Origin: Diacronema lutheri
Lineage: Eukaryota; Haptophyta; Pavlovophyceae; Pavlovales; Pavlovaceae
DNA length: 64,000 bases
Direction of reading: 5' to 3'
Assembly: GCA_019448385.1 (NCBI GenBank)
Contig: JAGTXO010000040.1
Coordinates: 248,001 to 312,000, forward strand
Below the pieces are notes generated by a model. The model saw only the letters and a list, made by a program, of their open reading frames with translations. It was not told the DNA's origin and ran no database searches. A program made the translations under genes and the position numbers. Shown piece after piece: positions 62,688 through 64,000 of the stretch. Each line of letters begins with the position of its first letter. Position 1 is the stretch's first letter.

Positions 62688-64000
62688 TTACAGGGCATCG
62701 GGCACTGCGAGCGACGTGGGCGCAGAGCGAGGCCGGCGCATGCCCTGCGGGATGGTTAAGCTACGGTCGGGCCCGTAATGCAGCGGCGATTCAATCATCT
62801 CGAGCGACTGTGTGCGCGCGCTCCGCGGCCGCGCGGAGGGCGTGAGGCGCGGCAAGAAGGCGGGCGGCGCGCGAACACGCCGCGCGCGCACGCGCACGCA
62901 CGCTCCGGCCGCATGCGCTGTGCGCGCGACACGCCCGTCCGTGCCTGCCTGCCCAGCGGGCAAATGGCGCGCAGATGGTGCGCTCGGCTCTGCACGCGCG
63001 GTCCGCCGCCGGCGCCGCGCGCACGCGCGCGCGCACCCCGTCCGGCCCCTCCACCGGGTAGTACGCGGCGGTGAGGTGGTAGCGGCCGTCGGGCCGGCGC
63101 TCGAGAACCCACGTCTCGCAATTGCGGGGGTTCCAGACCTGCTCGAACTGCGCGACCTGCCAGCCGAGGTAGCGCATGCAAAGCAGTCGAATGAAGAGAC
63201 CGTGCGCGAGGATAATGTAGTGAGGCGCGCGCTTGCTTGACAGGTCCATCTGATGACGCGGAAAAGGCGCGGCGAAGGCGCCGGTGTGGCGCGGCGCGCG
63301 GCGGTCGACGGCGCGCGAGGCGGAGAATGAGGTGCGACGCGGTGTCGCGGCGGTCAGCCACAGCAGCAAGAGAGGGGCGGGGGGCGGCATGCGAAGCTGC
63401 CGGGCGTGTGTCCGAGCAGGCGAGCGCCGCGCGCGCGGCACGTGCGGGCGGGGCGCGAGCGGAGGGCGCGGGGCGCACCTGCCGGAAGAGGGTGGACAAG
63501 AAATCCGCGGCTCTGTTATGGACGTCCGCTCCACTCTCGCCGTTCTGGAAGCGGTACCAGAAGCGGCCGTAGCGCCTGCGCTCGGCTTTGGAGCGGCGGA
63601 TCAGCTCAACGTCCTGAAAATTGCCAAACTCCTGCTCGCGCAGCAGCACCTCCTCGCGCGTCGCGACCTTGGCCGGGTCAAAGTCGCCGATGATCTCCGC
63701 GAGCGTCTGCGACGCGCGCCGGTACGGTGAATGGAAGCAGTGGACGGGACCGTCGCCCGTGATGGCGCGGAGGAAGCGGCCCGCGCAGCGCGCCTGCTCA
63801 CGCCCCAGCTCCGTCAGCTCCATGTCGTGGTCGGCGATCACCGAGTAGAGCGTCTCGTCCACGTTGCCGCGACTCTGGCCATGCCGTACCAGGAAGATCT
63901 TGGCGGGGCGCGAGGACTTTCGGATCTCCTCGATGCCCTTCGCGACGCGCGAGCACAGCCCCAACCACAGCGCGTAGAACGCTCCCTGCACCACGCGCAG
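62688..64000 (-). CDS. AT74-like histidine phosphatase (phosphoglycerate-mutase fold), 5' end beyond window
   Basis: Three exons are visible: before the window edge to 63479, 63249-63037 and 62807-62688, 285 codons including the stop. Removing two introns of 229 bp each joins STLFRQ to MDLSSKRAPHY and EGPDG to SLEMIESPLHY. The phosphohistidine motif is IFLVRHGQSRGNVDE. CFHSPYRRASQTL, LREQEFGNFQD, YGRFWYRFQNGESGADV, the second His in IILAHGLFIRLL and FEQVWNPRNCETWVLER match the plant AT74/AT74H branch of the histidine phosphatase superfamily. Sequence upstream of the motif (GAFYALWLGLCSRVAKG) is open to position 64000 without an ATG, so the start is missing. The substrate is unknown in this branch. 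Confidence 0.88.

Noticed and set aside
1-64000. tRNA, rRNA, transposase or reverse transcriptase genes
   Set aside because: Looked for T-arm/anticodon patterns and for integrase or RT motifs in the frames; none convincing was seen.

Overview
The window is nuclear DNA from a very GC-rich, flagellated, photosynthetic protist. A haptophyte is the best guess; another secondary-plastid alga such as a pelagophyte cannot be excluded. The evidence is as follows. Genes are split by short GT-AG introns that restore conserved protein motifs when removed; 18 of the 25 introns resolved here have a GTGCG donor. Several products begin with a signal peptide plus Arg/Ala/Pro-rich transit region, as expected for a plastid inside the ER. 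There is an axonemal inner-arm dynein heavy chain. There is also a selenoprotein gene with a eukaryotic SECIS element. No prokaryotic operons, rRNA, tRNA, transposon or CRISPR were seen.

Layout. 0-6.5 kb: a seven-helix membrane protein, then a large minus-strand CH / TIR-like / leucine-rich-repeat protein. 6.6-10.7 kb: an eight-exon plastid ABC1 (UbiB) kinase. 11-14.2 kb: CreA-like plastid protein, L-2-hydroxyglutarate dehydrogenase and an NmrA-type NAD(P)-binding protein. 14.3-19.6 kb: a divergent pair, a long cyclic-nucleotide-binding-domain protein and a JmjC/cupin oxygenase. 19.7-33.3 kb: degenerate 68-bp repeats copied from the dynein 3' end, then the dynein heavy chain. 33.5-36.4 kb: DUF4336 plastid protein and a SLC35-type transporter. 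36.5-47.0 kb: REV3 (DNA polymerase zeta) and a fucosyltransferase-like enzyme. 47.1-52.5 kb: a small thylakoid-type membrane protein, a DEDDy 3'-5' exonuclease and an orphan PDZ-like protein. 52.7-57.2 kb: Aurora kinase and NSUN2-type RNA methyltransferase. 57.2-57.7 kb: a small tail-anchored selenoprotein with its SECIS. 57.8-64 kb: a TKL-like kinase, an alpha/beta hydrolase, an exostosin-type glycosyltransferase, a RING/coiled-coil protein and the 3' part of an AT74-like histidine phosphatase.

Packing is tight. Start codons of divergent genes lie 35-165 bp apart and stop codons of convergent genes as little as 20 bp apart. The genes are not a pathway; they are ordinary housekeeping, plastid, flagellar and DNA-repair genes. 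The strongest novel item is the selenoprotein at about 57.25-57.66 kb. Its reading frame continues through an in-frame TGA into a hydrophobic C-terminal helix, and a textbook form-II SECIS hairpin follows 42 nt after the stop. I cannot assign it to a known selenoprotein family. Secondary novelties are the TIR-like/LRR protein with a CH-like N-terminus, a telomere-type CCCTAA array used as the 3' end of an intron, and the tandem copies of the dynein terminal codons.
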